64,000 nucleotides of DNA from Methylobacterium sp. WL1 (lineage in GTDB: Bacteria; Pseudomonadota; Alphaproteobacteria; Rhizobiales; Beijerinckiaceae). The stretch is taken from positions 4,257,001 to 4,321,000 of the forward strand of contig NZ_CP042823.1 in the NCBI RefSeq assembly GCF_008000895.1. Reading direction: 5' to 3'. Below are positions 45,700 to 53,751 of this stretch, one piece after another; the stretch's first letter is position 1, and each line of letters begins with the position of its first letter. The notes beneath the pieces are model-generated. The model was not told where the DNA came from. It did not search any database and was given only the letters and a program-made list of their open reading frames with translations. Made by a program: the position numbers and the translations under genes.

Positions 45700-46521
45700 T
45701 CAGGGCCGGGCCGCCTCGCGCCGATCGAGCAGCGGGAACAGCAGGAAGCCTGCGATGAAGCCGCCGAGATGCGCGTCCCACGCGATGGCGGCGTTCTCGC
45801 CAACGAGCGGCACGCTGACGAGCCCGAACAGCAGGTTGGTGACCAGCCAGATCGCCAGGAAGGCCACCGCGGTCCGGTTGCGCAGGAGTTCGGGAACCGT
45901 CTCGGCCGGCCGGTGCGGCGGCAATTGCCAGGACGGGCCGGCATACCCGGAGGCGGGCGGCTGGAACACGAAGCGGGCCGCCGCCGCCATCAGGGCCGAG
46001 ATTCCCGCCGAGGCGCCGACCAGCGGTCCCGCGCTCAGGGGGTCGATCATCACATGCAGCAGGCCGCCGGCCACGGTTCCGGCCAGCGCAATCAGGAAGT
46101 AGCGCCAAGCGCCGCAGCGCCGGGCCACGGGCGACCCGAAGGCGGCCAGCCAGACGCTGTTGAAGATCACGTGCATCCAGGAGCCGTGCAGCAGGGCGTA
46201 GGTCGCCAGCGTCCAGGGCAGCAGCGCGTGCTCGGAGGTGATGTAGCGGGCGAACGCCTCGCGGGCGGCCTCCATGTCGGGGTCGCCGAGGCCGGCGGCC
46301 GCCTGGATCACGTCGGCGGCCTTCCCGGGATCGAACCACACCGTCCAGCGGGCGGGCACCAGGGCGAGGTCGAGGACGACCCGGATGTCGAGCGTGTCCG
46401 GCAGCACGAACTCGCGCAGGGCCTGGATCGCCATCAGCAATCCGATCGAGAGCGTCACCACCCCCGGCATGTTGAACACGGGCACGCGGCTCTGGCGTGG
46501 GAATTCGGGGGAGGCATCCAT
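45700..46521 (-). CDS. Rhomboid-family intramembrane serine protease
   Basis: A 273-residue membrane protein with six hydrophobic segments. The catalytic Ser is in VGASAGISALM, the His in AHLGGFIAGF, and the L1-loop His/Asn-like sequence LLHGSWMHVIFNSVWLAAF precedes TM2. Rhomboids cut single-span membrane substrates. ATG 46521 begins MDASPEFPRQ; the longer open frame adds 12 codons. Downstream is a CBS gene on the same strand 141 bp away; a divergent PAS gene is upstream. Confidence 0.9.
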   Translation of the reverse strand: MDASPEFPRQSRVPVFNMPGVVTLSIGLLMAIQALREFVLPDTLDIRVVLDLALVPARWTVWFDPGKAADVIQAAAGLGDPDMEAAREAFARYITSEHALLPWTLATYALLHGSWMHVIFNSVWLAAFGSPVARRCGAWRYFLIALAGTVAGGLLHVMIDPLSAGPLVGASAGISALMAAAARFVFQPPASGYAGPSWQLPPHRPAETVPELLRNRTAVAFLAIWLVTNLLFGLVSVPLVGENAAIAWDAHLGGFIAGFLLFPLLDRREAARP

Positions 46522-46868
46522 CCTGGCACCATGTCGGGGCTGCGGGGTGTCGGGCAAGTCCCGGCGACGTATTGAAGCCTTTTCGGGTGATGTTTGGCTG
46601 CCAGGGGGTTCGAAAGAACGAATGCCGGCCGGCTCGATCGAACCGATGGCGGCGGCGTGCGCGCCGCCTACGACGAGATCCGGACCGTGATCAGCCTCAT
46701 GCCGGCAGCCTCGGTCTGCCCTGCTCTCGATCCCAGGAAGCGTCCCGCACCGGGCGGCACGGCGTATGCGCCGGACGATCCAGATCGCCCCGGATCACCG
46801 GCCCGTCCCACGCGGATGTGCCAGGTTGATCCAGGGACGGACACCAGGCGTATCGATCCGGGACTCCG
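46522..46868. other. Divergent promoter region, rhomboid / PAS gene
   Basis: A 347-bp gene-free stretch between two divergent starts. A short inverted repeat (GTTCGAAAGAAC, near 46608) and a GC hairpin (GGCGGCGGCGTGCGCGCCGCC, near 46650) are visible. No ORF with a domain or ribosome binding site was found. Confidence 0.4.
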
Positions 46869-47468
46869 ATGAAACATCCCACGAGCCGCATGCTCCATGC
46901 CTATTGGGAGCGCTTGCGCGGTGAGCGCGCCGCGCCCGAGCGCGCCGAGATCGAGCCGGGCGAGATCCGGCATCTGCTGGCCGACAGCCTGATCCTGGAA
47001 CTCGACATGGCGACGCGCGCGGCCACGGTCCGGCTCGCCGGCACGCGGGTCTGCGCCCTCTACGGCCGCGAGTTGAAGGGCGAGACCTTCGCCGGCCTGT
47101 GGGGCGCGGAGGCCCCCGATCCCTGGCGCATCGTCGAGATCGTGGCCAGCGATACCCTGGGCGTGGTCGCGGGCCTGCGCGGCCTGAACACGGCCGGCGA
47201 GGCGGTGGATCTGGAGCTCCTGCTCCTGCCGCTGCGCCATCGCGGCCGGATGCAGGTCCGGGCGCTCGGCACCCTCAGCGTCGAGAGCACGCCCCACTGG
47301 ATCGGCCTGCGCCCGCTGGTCCAAGCCGAGACCACCTCCCTGCGCATCCTCCCCGGCCGCAGGATGGAGGCCGCGCCGCCGGCGCGACCAGCCTTGCGCG
47401 GTCCTGCCGGCTTTCCCGGCCCGGTGCGCCGGGGGCATCTCCTCGTTCATGCCGGCGGACGGGCGTAA
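46869..47468 (+). CDS. PAS_5-type PAS domain protein
   Basis: A 199-residue protein matching the PAS_5 (DUF1491-unrelated, PF07310-type) group: MLHAYWERLRGERAAPERAE, IRHLLADSLILELD, then LAGTRVCALYGRELKG and LELLLLPLRHRGRM. This group is common in alphaproteobacteria, usually as a single PAS domain of about 160-200 residues, with unknown partner. The C-terminal 40 residues are Pro/Arg-rich and variable. A two-domain PilZ gene follows 229 bp downstream on the same strand. Confidence 0.82.
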   Translation: MKHPTSRMLHAYWERLRGERAAPERAEIEPGEIRHLLADSLILELDMATRAATVRLAGTRVCALYGRELKGETFAGLWGAEAPDPWRIVEIVASDTLGVVAGLRGLNTAGEAVDLELLLLPLRHRGRMQVRALGTLSVESTPHWIGLRPLVQAETTSLRILPGRRMEAAPPARPALRGPAGFPGPVRRGHLLVHAGGRA

Positions 47469-47697
47469 AACCACGCGCCGAGAACTGCATTTGGAATATT
47501 AGACATCGATTTTTCGACCGAAGATCGCGTCCGATCGGGACGAACTGGCAACTGTACAGGCCAGACCGGCCCTGGCGCTCGGTCAGGACAGAAAAATCTA
47601 CGGCACGGCGGATATTGTCGAATCGGAAAAAAGGCTTTCGTAACAGTCCCGGTCTAGCTTGCGATGACGATTGTCGCGGCGTGGAGCCCATCTCGGT

Positions 47698-48336
47698 ATG
47701 ATCGCGGTCGACGCCACCGCCGGGACGGACGTGAGCCGCGCGGCCAGCCGGGGGCGCGACGCGGCCGACCAGCGACGCCACCAGCGCGTCCGGGTCGCCG
47801 TGCTGGGCCGCTACATGCTGGCCGACCGCCGCGAATATCCCTGCCAGACCGTGGATATGTCGCCGGGCGGCGTCCGGTTGACCTGCGCTGTGGTGGGCGA
47901 GGTCGGCGAGCGCGTGGTGCTCTACCTCGAGCATATCGGCCGGATCGAGGGCGTCATCGCTCGCCACAGCGAGGGCGGCTTCGCGGTCCAGCTCAACGCC
48001 ACGCCACGCAAGCGGGACAAGATCGCATCTCAGCTGACCTGGCTCGCCAACCGGGAGATCCTGGGCCTGCCCGAGGGGCGCTCCCACGAGCGGCTCGTGC
48101 CGACCCACACGGCGGTGACCCTGCGCGTCGAGAGCGGCCGGGAAATCAAGGCCCGGCTGATCGACATCTCGATTTCCGGCGTGGCGATCTCCAGCACGGC
48201 CACGCTGCCCCTCGGGGCGGCCGTCACGGTGGGCAGCACGCCCGGGCGGCTGGTGCGCTACTTCGAGGGGGGCTTCGGCGTGCAGTTCCTGCTGCCGCTC
48301 TCCCCCGACCGCTTCCACGCCGGGATGACGCTCTAG
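47698..48336 (+). CDS. PilZ-domain protein, two PilZ modules
   Basis: A 212-residue protein. The first PilZ domain (residues about 25-105) has the c-di-GMP motif RRHQRVRV and DMSPGGVRL (RxxxR and D-x-S-x-x-G). A second module (about 115-205) keeps DISISGVAIS but its RxxxR-like part (RSHERLVP) is less clear, so it may bind weakly or not at all. Such proteins are effectors of c-di-GMP for motility or polysaccharide output. ATG 47698 is preceded by GGAG; an in-frame TTG at 47671 is less likely. A dispersed repeat starts at its stop. Confidence 0.88.
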   Translation: MIAVDATAGTDVSRAASRGRDAADQRRHQRVRVAVLGRYMLADRREYPCQTVDMSPGGVRLTCAVVGEVGERVVLYLEHIGRIEGVIARHSEGGFAVQLNATPRKRDKIASQLTWLANREILGLPEGRSHERLVPTHTAVTLRVESGREIKARLIDISISGVAISSTATLPLGAAVTVGSTPGRLVRYFEGGFGVQFLLPLSPDRFHAGMTL

Positions 48337-48371
48337 AGCCGTCCCGACCGCGTTGGGATCGTCTCGTCAGA
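48334..48371 (+). repeat. Dispersed palindromic repeat, copy 2
   Basis: TAGAGCCGTCCCGACCGCGTTG begins at the stop of the PilZ gene. It shares the core with copies at 14169 and 51890 but its right arm is degenerate. It lies between convergent genes and may act as a bidirectional terminator. Confidence 0.5.
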
Positions 48372-48954
48372 TCTTCTTGGACAGCTGCGCCGCGGTCTCC
48401 TCGGCCGGGCGGGAGAGGTCGAGGGCGCCGAGGAAGCGGTTCTGCGCGTCCATCACGTAGACGATCGCCGTGTGCTCCATCGTGTAGTCCCCGTCCTTAC
48501 CGGGGACCTTGCGGGCATAGGCCCGATACGCCTTCTCGGTGGCCACGATCTGCTCGGGGCTGCCGGTGAGACCGGTGATGCGCGGATCGAAGCTCGACAG
48601 GTAGGTCTTCAGGCTCACCGGGTCGTCGCGCTCAGGATCGACGGTGACGAACGCGACACGCATCCGCTCGGCCTTCGGCCCGAGGGCGGCGAGCACGTCC
48701 GAAACCTGCTGGAGCGTCGTCGGGCACACGTCCGGGCAGTGGGTGAAGCCGAAGAACACGAGGTGCGGCGCGCCGGCGAAATCGCGCTCGGTGACCGTGC
48801 GCCCGTTCTGGTCGACCAGCGTGAACGGGCCGCCGACCCCGGGCACGCCCACAGGCGCCCGGTCCGGCATGAAGGCGAACACCGCCGCCCCGGTCAGGCC
48901 GACGAGACCCAGGCAGAAGGCCAGAAGCGGGATCAGGGCGCGGCGCATCTTCAT
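48367..48954 (-). CDS. SCO family copper chaperone / thiol protein
   Basis: A 195-residue thioredoxin-fold protein of the SCO1/SenC family, anchored by one N-terminal hydrophobic segment (MKMRRALIPLLAFCLGLVGL). The copper/redox motif THCPDVCPTTL (CxxxC) and the conserved distal His in YTMEHTAIVYV are present. SCO proteins deliver copper to the CuA site of cytochrome oxidase in the periplasm. ATG 48954 has GGAG upstream; an ATG 12 codons earlier is possible but less likely. It is followed by no other cytochrome genes here. Confidence 0.93.
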   Translation of the reverse strand: MKMRRALIPLLAFCLGLVGLTGAAVFAFMPDRAPVGVPGVGGPFTLVDQNGRTVTERDFAGAPHLVFFGFTHCPDVCPTTLQQVSDVLAALGPKAERMRVAFVTVDPERDDPVSLKTYLSSFDPRITGLTGSPEQIVATEKAYRAYARKVPGKDGDYTMEHTAIVYVMDAQNRFLGALDLSRPAEETAAQLSKKI

Positions 48955-49047
48955 CGGACTCCGACCTCCGTGCAGCGGCTGGCACAGCACGGAACGGCGC
49001 GCGAAGGCAAGCCAGCGTTATGCCGCCGGCTCGCCTCGGACCCGATG

Positions 49048-49545
49048 TCAGGGCTTGGCGGCGGGCTCTCCGGCGGCCGGGGCGGCGGCCGCGCCCTTCG
49101 GCGGCTCCTTGCCGAGGTAGATGTATTCCGGCGCGGCCTTCAGCTGATCCTTGGTCGTGTCGATGCGGGCCTGGAGCGTCTTGTCGTCGGTCCGGTCGAG
49201 CTTCATCACCGACGGGTCGACGGCCACGTACTTGGATCCGATCCCGAGGAAGCCGCCGACGCCGATGACCCAGGACTTCACGCTGCCCTTCTGGTCTAGG
49301 ACGAAGTCGGCGATCTGCCCGATCGTGTCGTTGGCCGCGTTGGTGACGTTGGCCCCGATCAGCTTGCTGGCGACCATGTCGTCCGGGGACTGGGCCACGA
49401 AGGTCGGGCGCAGGTTGTCGGCCATGGTGGCCGGCTGACCGGCCACCGGCGCGGCCGGCGCTCCGGCATTCGGGGTGGCATTCTGCGCCGCGGCGGTTGC
49501 GAGACCGGCCAACAGAAGGGCCGAGGCCAGGAGCGGAGTGCGCAT
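49048..49545 (-). CDS. Secreted PRC-barrel domain protein
   Basis: A 165-residue protein with a signal peptide (MRTPLLASALLLAGLATAAA) and a PRC-barrel domain (about residues 55-130: SKLIGANVTNAANDTIGQI, then FVLDQKGSVKSWVIGVGGFL and SKYVAVDPS). Exported PRC-barrel proteins are common in Hyphomicrobiales; the ligand is unknown. The C-terminal 20 residues are Ala/Pro-rich. ATG 49545 is taken as start since the longer frame adds 10 residues before the signal. Confidence 0.88.
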   Translation of the reverse strand: MRTPLLASALLLAGLATAAAQNATPNAGAPAAPVAGQPATMADNLRPTFVAQSPDDMVASKLIGANVTNAANDTIGQIADFVLDQKGSVKSWVIGVGGFLGIGSKYVAVDPSVMKLDRTDDKTLQARIDTTKDQLKAAPEYIYLGKEPPKGAAAAPAAGEPAAKP

Positions 49546-49724
49546 CGGGTGAGGACTTTCGGACAGCGTTCGCAAACGAAGGTGGCGCCGCCTTAAACCT
49601 TTGGCGCAGCGTAAGTTCCGCCGATTTTCTTCGGGCGCCCCGGATTACGCGCCCCTTTGCCGGCTGTGGGTCCGACGCCCGGCGCTTTGACGGCACGGCG
49701 CCGGCCCATCACAAGCCTGGCCCC

Positions 49725-50204
49725 ATGCTGCGCCTCGTCCTCTACCAACCCGACATCCCCCAGAACACCGGCACGATGCTGCGGATGGCCGCCTGCCTCG
49801 GGCTCGCGGTCGAGATCGTGGAGCCCGCGGGCTTCGACGTCTCGGACCGGCACCTGCGCCGCTCGGGGCTCGATTACCTCGACCACGTGGCGATCACCCG
49901 GCACCGCTCGTTTTCGGCCTTCGAGGCGTGGCGGGCCGAGGCCGGCCTGCGGCTCGTCCTCGCCACAACGGCGGGCGCCCGGCCCCATACGGATTTCGCG
50001 TTCGGCCCGGACGATTGCATCATGGTCGGGCGCGAATCGGCCGGCGTACCCGATTCCGTCCATGCGGCCGCCGACGCCCGGGTCGTGGTGCCGATCCGGC
50101 CGGGCCTGCGCTCGCTCAACGTCGCGGTCGCGGCCGCGATGATCGCCGGCGAGGCCCTGCGCCGGACCGGCGGGTTCGAACCGGATCGCGGCCCACCGGC
50201 TTGA
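49725..50204 (+). CDS. trmL: tRNA (cytidine(34)-2'-O)-methyltransferase TrmL
   Basis: A 159-residue SPOUT methyltransferase that 2'-O-methylates the wobble base of leucine tRNAs. The family signature is LVLYQPDIPQNTGTMLRMA at the N-terminus, and the SAM-binding knot has IMVGRESAGVPDSV and IRPGLRSLNVAVAAAM. ATG 49725 is used although the frame is open upstream; MLRLVLYQPDIPQNTG is the standard start. selO follows 67 bp later. Confidence 0.96.
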   Translation: MLRLVLYQPDIPQNTGTMLRMAACLGLAVEIVEPAGFDVSDRHLRRSGLDYLDHVAITRHRSFSAFEAWRAEAGLRLVLATTAGARPHTDFAFGPDDCIMVGRESAGVPDSVHAAADARVVVPIRPGLRSLNVAVAAAMIAGEALRRTGGFEPDRGPPA

Positions 50205-50271
50205 TAGGGCGGGGCATCATGGAGGCGGGTCCTCGGCAGCACCCGCGCCGCCAGCCCGGGAGACGCGCCGC

Positions 50272-51702
50272 GTGACCGAACCCAGACCCTACCGGCCGTC
50301 CCGGCGCCACGCCGATCTCGGATCCGCCTTCTACGATCCCGTGGCGGCCGCGCGCGTCCCGGCCACGATCCTGCGCTACCGCAACCAGGCCTGGGCCGCA
50401 CGCGTCGGCCTCTCCGGCTTGTCGGATGAGGACTGGATCGCCCATTTCGGCCGGTTCGCTCCGCTGCCCGGTAGCTTCGAGACGCCCCTGGCGCTGCGCT
50501 ATCACGGCCACCAGTTCCGCTCGTACAATCCGGAACTGGGTGACGGCCGCGGCTTCCTGTTCGCGCAGCTGCACGACCTGGAGGACGGGCGGCTGCTCGA
50601 TCTCGGCACCAAGGGCAGCGGCACGACGCCGTGGTCCCGCGGGGCCGACGGGCGGCTCACCCTCAAGGGCGGCGTGCGCGAGGTGCTGGCCACGGCGCTG
50701 CTGGAGGCGCAGGGCGTCTACACGTCGAAGAGCTTCAGCCTGATCGAGACCGGCGAGGATCTGGTGCGCGGCGACGAGCCTTCCCCGGCCCGGTCCAGCG
50801 TGCTGGTGCGGCTCTCGCACGGGCATATTCGCGTCGGCAGCTTCCAGCGCTTCCTGGCGCTGGGCGAGCCGGACAACATCGCCCGGCTGCTCGACCACAC
50901 CATCGAGACCCACCGGCCGGACCTCTGGCGCGAAACCCTGGAGGACCGGGGCGTCGCCTTCCTGGAGGATGTGGTCGCCCGGGTCGCCCGGCTCGGCGCG
51001 CAATGGGCGGCCGCGGGCTTCGTCCACGGAGTGCTCAACTCCGACAACATCAACGTCACCGGCGAGAGCTTCGATTACGGCCCCTGGCGCTTCCTGCCGC
51101 ATTACGATCCGGACTTCACCGCCGCGTATTTCGACGAGACCGGGCTCTACAGCTTCGGCCGCCAGCCCGAGGCGCTGTTCTGGAACCTGGCCCGGCTGGC
51201 CGATTGCCTGCTGACGCTCAGCCCGCAGGCGCGCCTGGAAGCGGCCCTGTCCGGCTTCGGCCCCGCCCTGCAGGACGGGTTTGCGCAGGCGCTGTTCGGC
51301 CGGCTCGGGTTGGCTGAGGCGCCCCGGCCCGAGACCGACCGGCTGGTCTCGGCGGTCTGGCGGTTCCTGGCCGAGACCCGCGCGCCGTTCGAGCGCTTCT
51401 TCTTCGACTGGTACGGCGGCCCGGCGAGCGCCGGCCGGGCGGAGGCCGGCCCGAGCGCCGGTCATTACCGGTCGGAGGCCTTCGCGCCGGTGCGGGCGGC
51501 GCTCGACGCGCTCACCCCGGCTCCGGGCGCGCGGCTCGACCATCCCTATTTCGCGGGGGAGCCCTGCACGATGTTGATCGAGGAGGTCGAGGCGCTCTGG
51601 GCCCCGATCGCTGCGGCCGACGACTGGTCGCTGTTTGCGGCCAAGCTCGCCGCGGTGGCGCAGATGGCCGAGGCCTGCGGCACCGCGCCCTCGGCCGCCT
51701 GA
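50272..51702 (+). CDS. selO: Protein adenylyltransferase SelO
   Basis: A 476-residue SelO/YdiU pseudokinase that transfers AMP to Ser, Thr or Tyr of target proteins, often in redox defence. Recognisable parts are YHGHQFRSYNPELGDGRG, LDLGTKGSGTTPWSRGADGR, the glycine-rich and Lys region, LVRLSHGHIRVGSFQ, GFVHGVLNSDNINVTGESFD (catalytic loop and metal Asp/Asn) and DYGPWRFL. The start is GTG 50272. Length is in the normal range. Many bacterial SelO lack selenocysteine, and none is evident here. Confidence 0.95.
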   Translation: MTEPRPYRPSRRHADLGSAFYDPVAAARVPATILRYRNQAWAARVGLSGLSDEDWIAHFGRFAPLPGSFETPLALRYHGHQFRSYNPELGDGRGFLFAQLHDLEDGRLLDLGTKGSGTTPWSRGADGRLTLKGGVREVLATALLEAQGVYTSKSFSLIETGEDLVRGDEPSPARSSVLVRLSHGHIRVGSFQRFLALGEPDNIARLLDHTIETHRPDLWRETLEDRGVAFLEDVVARVARLGAQWAAAGFVHGVLNSDNINVTGESFDYGPWRFLPHYDPDFTAAYFDETGLYSFGRQPEALFWNLARLADCLLTLSPQARLEAALSGFGPALQDGFAQALFGRLGLAEAPRPETDRLVSAVWRFLAETRAPFERFFFDWYGGPASAGRAEAGPSAGHYRSEAFAPVRAALDALTPAPGARLDHPYFAGEPCTMLIEEVEALWAPIAAADDWSLFAAKLAAVAQMAEACGTAPSAA

Positions 51703-51845
51703 GCCTCCTCTTCGGCCAGCCGCCGCTGCTCCTCGGCGTAGCCGCCCGCGATCGCCATGTCGACGAGGCGCCGGGTCAGCCGGAAGGCCAGCCAGAACAG
51801 GACGAGGCAGACGGCAGTCGCGGCGGCAGCCTTGAGCGGGTCCAC
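51546..51845 (-). CDS. Small membrane-anchored hypothetical protein overlapping selO
   Basis: A possible 99-residue protein from GTG 51845 (GGAG four bases upstream). It has one membrane segment (AAATAVCLVLFWLAFRLT, about residues 6-23), a charged helix with EEQRRLAEEEAQAAEG, and a tail that runs antisense through the last 157 bp of selO. The N-terminal part looks protein-like; the overlapping tail may only reflect the absence of a stop in the antisense frame. Function unknown. Confidence 0.4.
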   Translation of the reverse strand: MDPLKAAAATAVCLVLFWLAFRLTRRLVDMAIAGGYAEEQRRLAEEEAQAAEGAVPQASAICATAASLAANSDQSSAAAIGAQSASTSSINIVQGSPAK

Positions 51846-51889
51846 GGGACTCCTCGAACAATCTCCCCTATGTCGGGGCGGGCCCCTCT

Positions 51890-51919
51890 TAGAGCCGCCC
51901 CGGATCGCGTTGCAATCGG
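51890..51919 (+). repeat. Dispersed palindromic repeat, copy 3
   Basis: TAGAGCCGCCCCGGATCGCG and the following TTGCAATCGG share the core of the copies at 14169 and 48334. It lies between the small membrane protein gene and two small genes on the plus strand, with no long hairpin of its own. Confidence 0.5.
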
Positions 51920-52006
51920 ACTTGGCTCCGAGGCCGTCTCCCGGGACGGGTTTCACCCTGCGCCGAACCGGGCCCGCTCCGGCGGCGGGCGCTCACGATC
52001 AGGCAG

Positions 52007-52240
52007 GTGCTGTTGCGCGAGACGTTCCATATCGAAGTCCTCGGTCCGGAATCCGGCGAGGTCCAGACGCGGATCTCGGTGCGCGTCGGCAGCCTGGAGA
52101 CCGCCCAGGAGCGGGCCCTGCGCCTGTTCGCCCGCGCCCGGATGCCGCAGCGGTCCGGCGAGCCGGCCGAGGCCGTGCGGGTCATCGACGGCGCCGGCCG
52201 CGAGGTGTTCTTCCGCAGCCGCTTCGACGCGGCGGATTGA
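52007..52240 (+). CDS. Small conserved-looking hypothetical protein
   Basis: A 77-residue soluble protein from GTG 52007 (AGG upstream), with alternating strand-like and helical parts (ETFHIEVLGPESGEVQTRIS, ERALRLFARARM) and an acidic end. No family recognised. Eight bases separate its stop from the next ATG on the same strand, suggesting a two-gene unit. Confidence 0.5.
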   Translation: MLLRETFHIEVLGPESGEVQTRISVRVGSLETAQERALRLFARARMPQRSGEPAEAVRVIDGAGREVFFRSRFDAAD

Positions 52241-52247
52241 GGGGCCG

Positions 52248-52604
52248 ATGCGCGCCGCCCTGATCCTGCCCGGGCTCGTCCTGCTGAGCTGCGGCCTGTT
52301 CCTGCGCAGCTACACCCTGGCGCCCGCCCCCGACCGGCGCGGCGGCACGACGCTCCAGCTGACCTGGCCCAACCGCCCGGCGTTCGGAAGCCCGCGGGCC
52401 GACTGCCTCGGAACGCCCGCGGACGAGCCGGTCGTCCCCTGCCTGATCGCCTCGGTCGCGCGCGCGCGGAGCGAGGGCATCCCGGTGATCCAGTTGCCGT
52501 TCTGCGCGACCTGCTACGGTCTGTCCGAGCGGATCGCACGCATCGGCCGCGACGACGCGGCGGTGCAGGCCCGGCTCACGCAGATCGCCCGCTTCGGCTG
52601 GTGA
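52248..52604 (+). CDS. Hypothetical protein with signal peptide or anchor
   Basis: A 118-residue protein whose first 22 residues (MRAALILPGLVLLSCGLFLR) form a signal anchor. The rest is probably periplasmic and has four Cys residues, two of them in LPFCATCYGLS as a CxxC pair, and an earlier pair in ADCLGTPADEPVVPCL. No family is recognised. Its end overlaps the opposite-strand acyltransferase gene by 29 bp. Confidence 0.55.
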   Translation: MRAALILPGLVLLSCGLFLRSYTLAPAPDRRGGTTLQLTWPNRPAFGSPRADCLGTPADEPVVPCLIASVARARSEGIPVIQLPFCATCYGLSERIARIGRDDAAVQARLTQIARFGW

Positions 52605-53741
52605 GGCGCGCCCGCGCCACGCGCTCGCGGGCGCGCTCCAGAGTGCGGGCCAGGGGGAACAGCGGGTCGCGGCCGGCCTCAACCAGCAGGTGGGCGATCG
52701 GGCGCCGTTCCGTCCAGAATGTCGAGCCGAGGGCGAAATCCGGCGGGGCGCAAGAATCGATCCGATCGATCCGGTCGATGCCCTCGCGGGCCAGCACCGT
52801 CTCGGTCAGGCGGTGGACGAGTTGCACCCCGGGGGCGGCCTCCGGGTCCGCCTCGTCGTGGGCGATCTTGAGGACCCAGGCCTCGGCGCCGGTGATCGTC
52901 AGGATCGCGGAGGCCAGGACGCGGCCGTCCCGGCGCAGCCGCGCCACGCGTAGCCGCCCCTCGGATCCGAGATCGGCCAGCACGGCGCGCAGGAACGCCA
53001 CCTCGTCGGGCCGCTCCCCCAGGCCGGTGCCGGCCCGGCCCTTCCAGCCCGCCGCCTCGAGGGCGACGTGGTCGTCCAGGGCGCGGTCGAGCGCCGCGGG
53101 GGCGTCCAGGATCTCGAGCGCGACCGGCCCCGCGGCCTCCAGGCGCTGCCGGGCGAGGCGCAGCTTGCGCCGCCGCTTGCCGGATAGGTGGTCGAGATAC
53201 GTCGCCCGTGCCTGCATCGACCGGCCGGTCACGTCGAGCAACCCGCGTTCGTGCGGCCAGTAGGCGGCCCGTCGCACCCCGCACGCGGACAGCAGGTCGG
53301 CCAGGGGGCCGGTTGCGGGCGCGTTCGGCAGCAGCAGACGCGGCGGCAGGCCGAGCGCCCGCCGCGGCGGCGCGGCGAGCAGTCCCGCGAGCGCGGCCCC
53401 GGGTCGGCGGCGTCGAGCAGCGGCGCGCCGAACGGGCCGTATCCGTGGGTCCAGCCCATCAGCACGGGCAGCGGCAGGCCCCAACGGCGCCACAGCCGGC
53501 GGAACGGCCAGGCGGCCAGGATCCGCGCGCCCGGCGCCTCGGGGACGGTCGGCCACGATCAGGAGCCGCACGCCGTCGCCGAAGGGGCTCGGGCCGCCAG
53601 CGCGTAGCCGGCCTCGTAGAACGGGTTGCGGACCGCGGCGCCCGCACCGAGCGCCCGCCAGGCCGGGATCCAGGCGGCGGCCGGATCGAGGGGACGGACC
53701 GCCGCCACGAGGCCGCCGGCAAGGGTCGCGGTGTCCGACAT
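52576..53741 (-). pseudogene. CelD/BcsL-like GNAT acyltransferase, three frameshifts
   Basis: The protein can be assembled across frames. ATG 53741 opens MSDTATLAGGLVAAVRPLDP and ALGAGAAVRNPFYEAGYAL, a CelD-like start. A missing C near 53584-53587, an extra C near 53540-53544 and a missing G near 53397-53403 then move the frame before it settles into a good C-terminal GNAT_6 domain (KRRRKLRLARQRLEAAG, RVLASAILTITGAEAWVL, PGVQLVHRLTETVL). Such enzymes sit in cellulose or exopolysaccharide clusters as acyltransferases. Ten bp separate it from the flippase gene upstream. Three indels in short G/C runs suggest sequence error more than decay. Confidence 0.75.
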
Positions 53742-53751
53742 GGCGCGCCCC

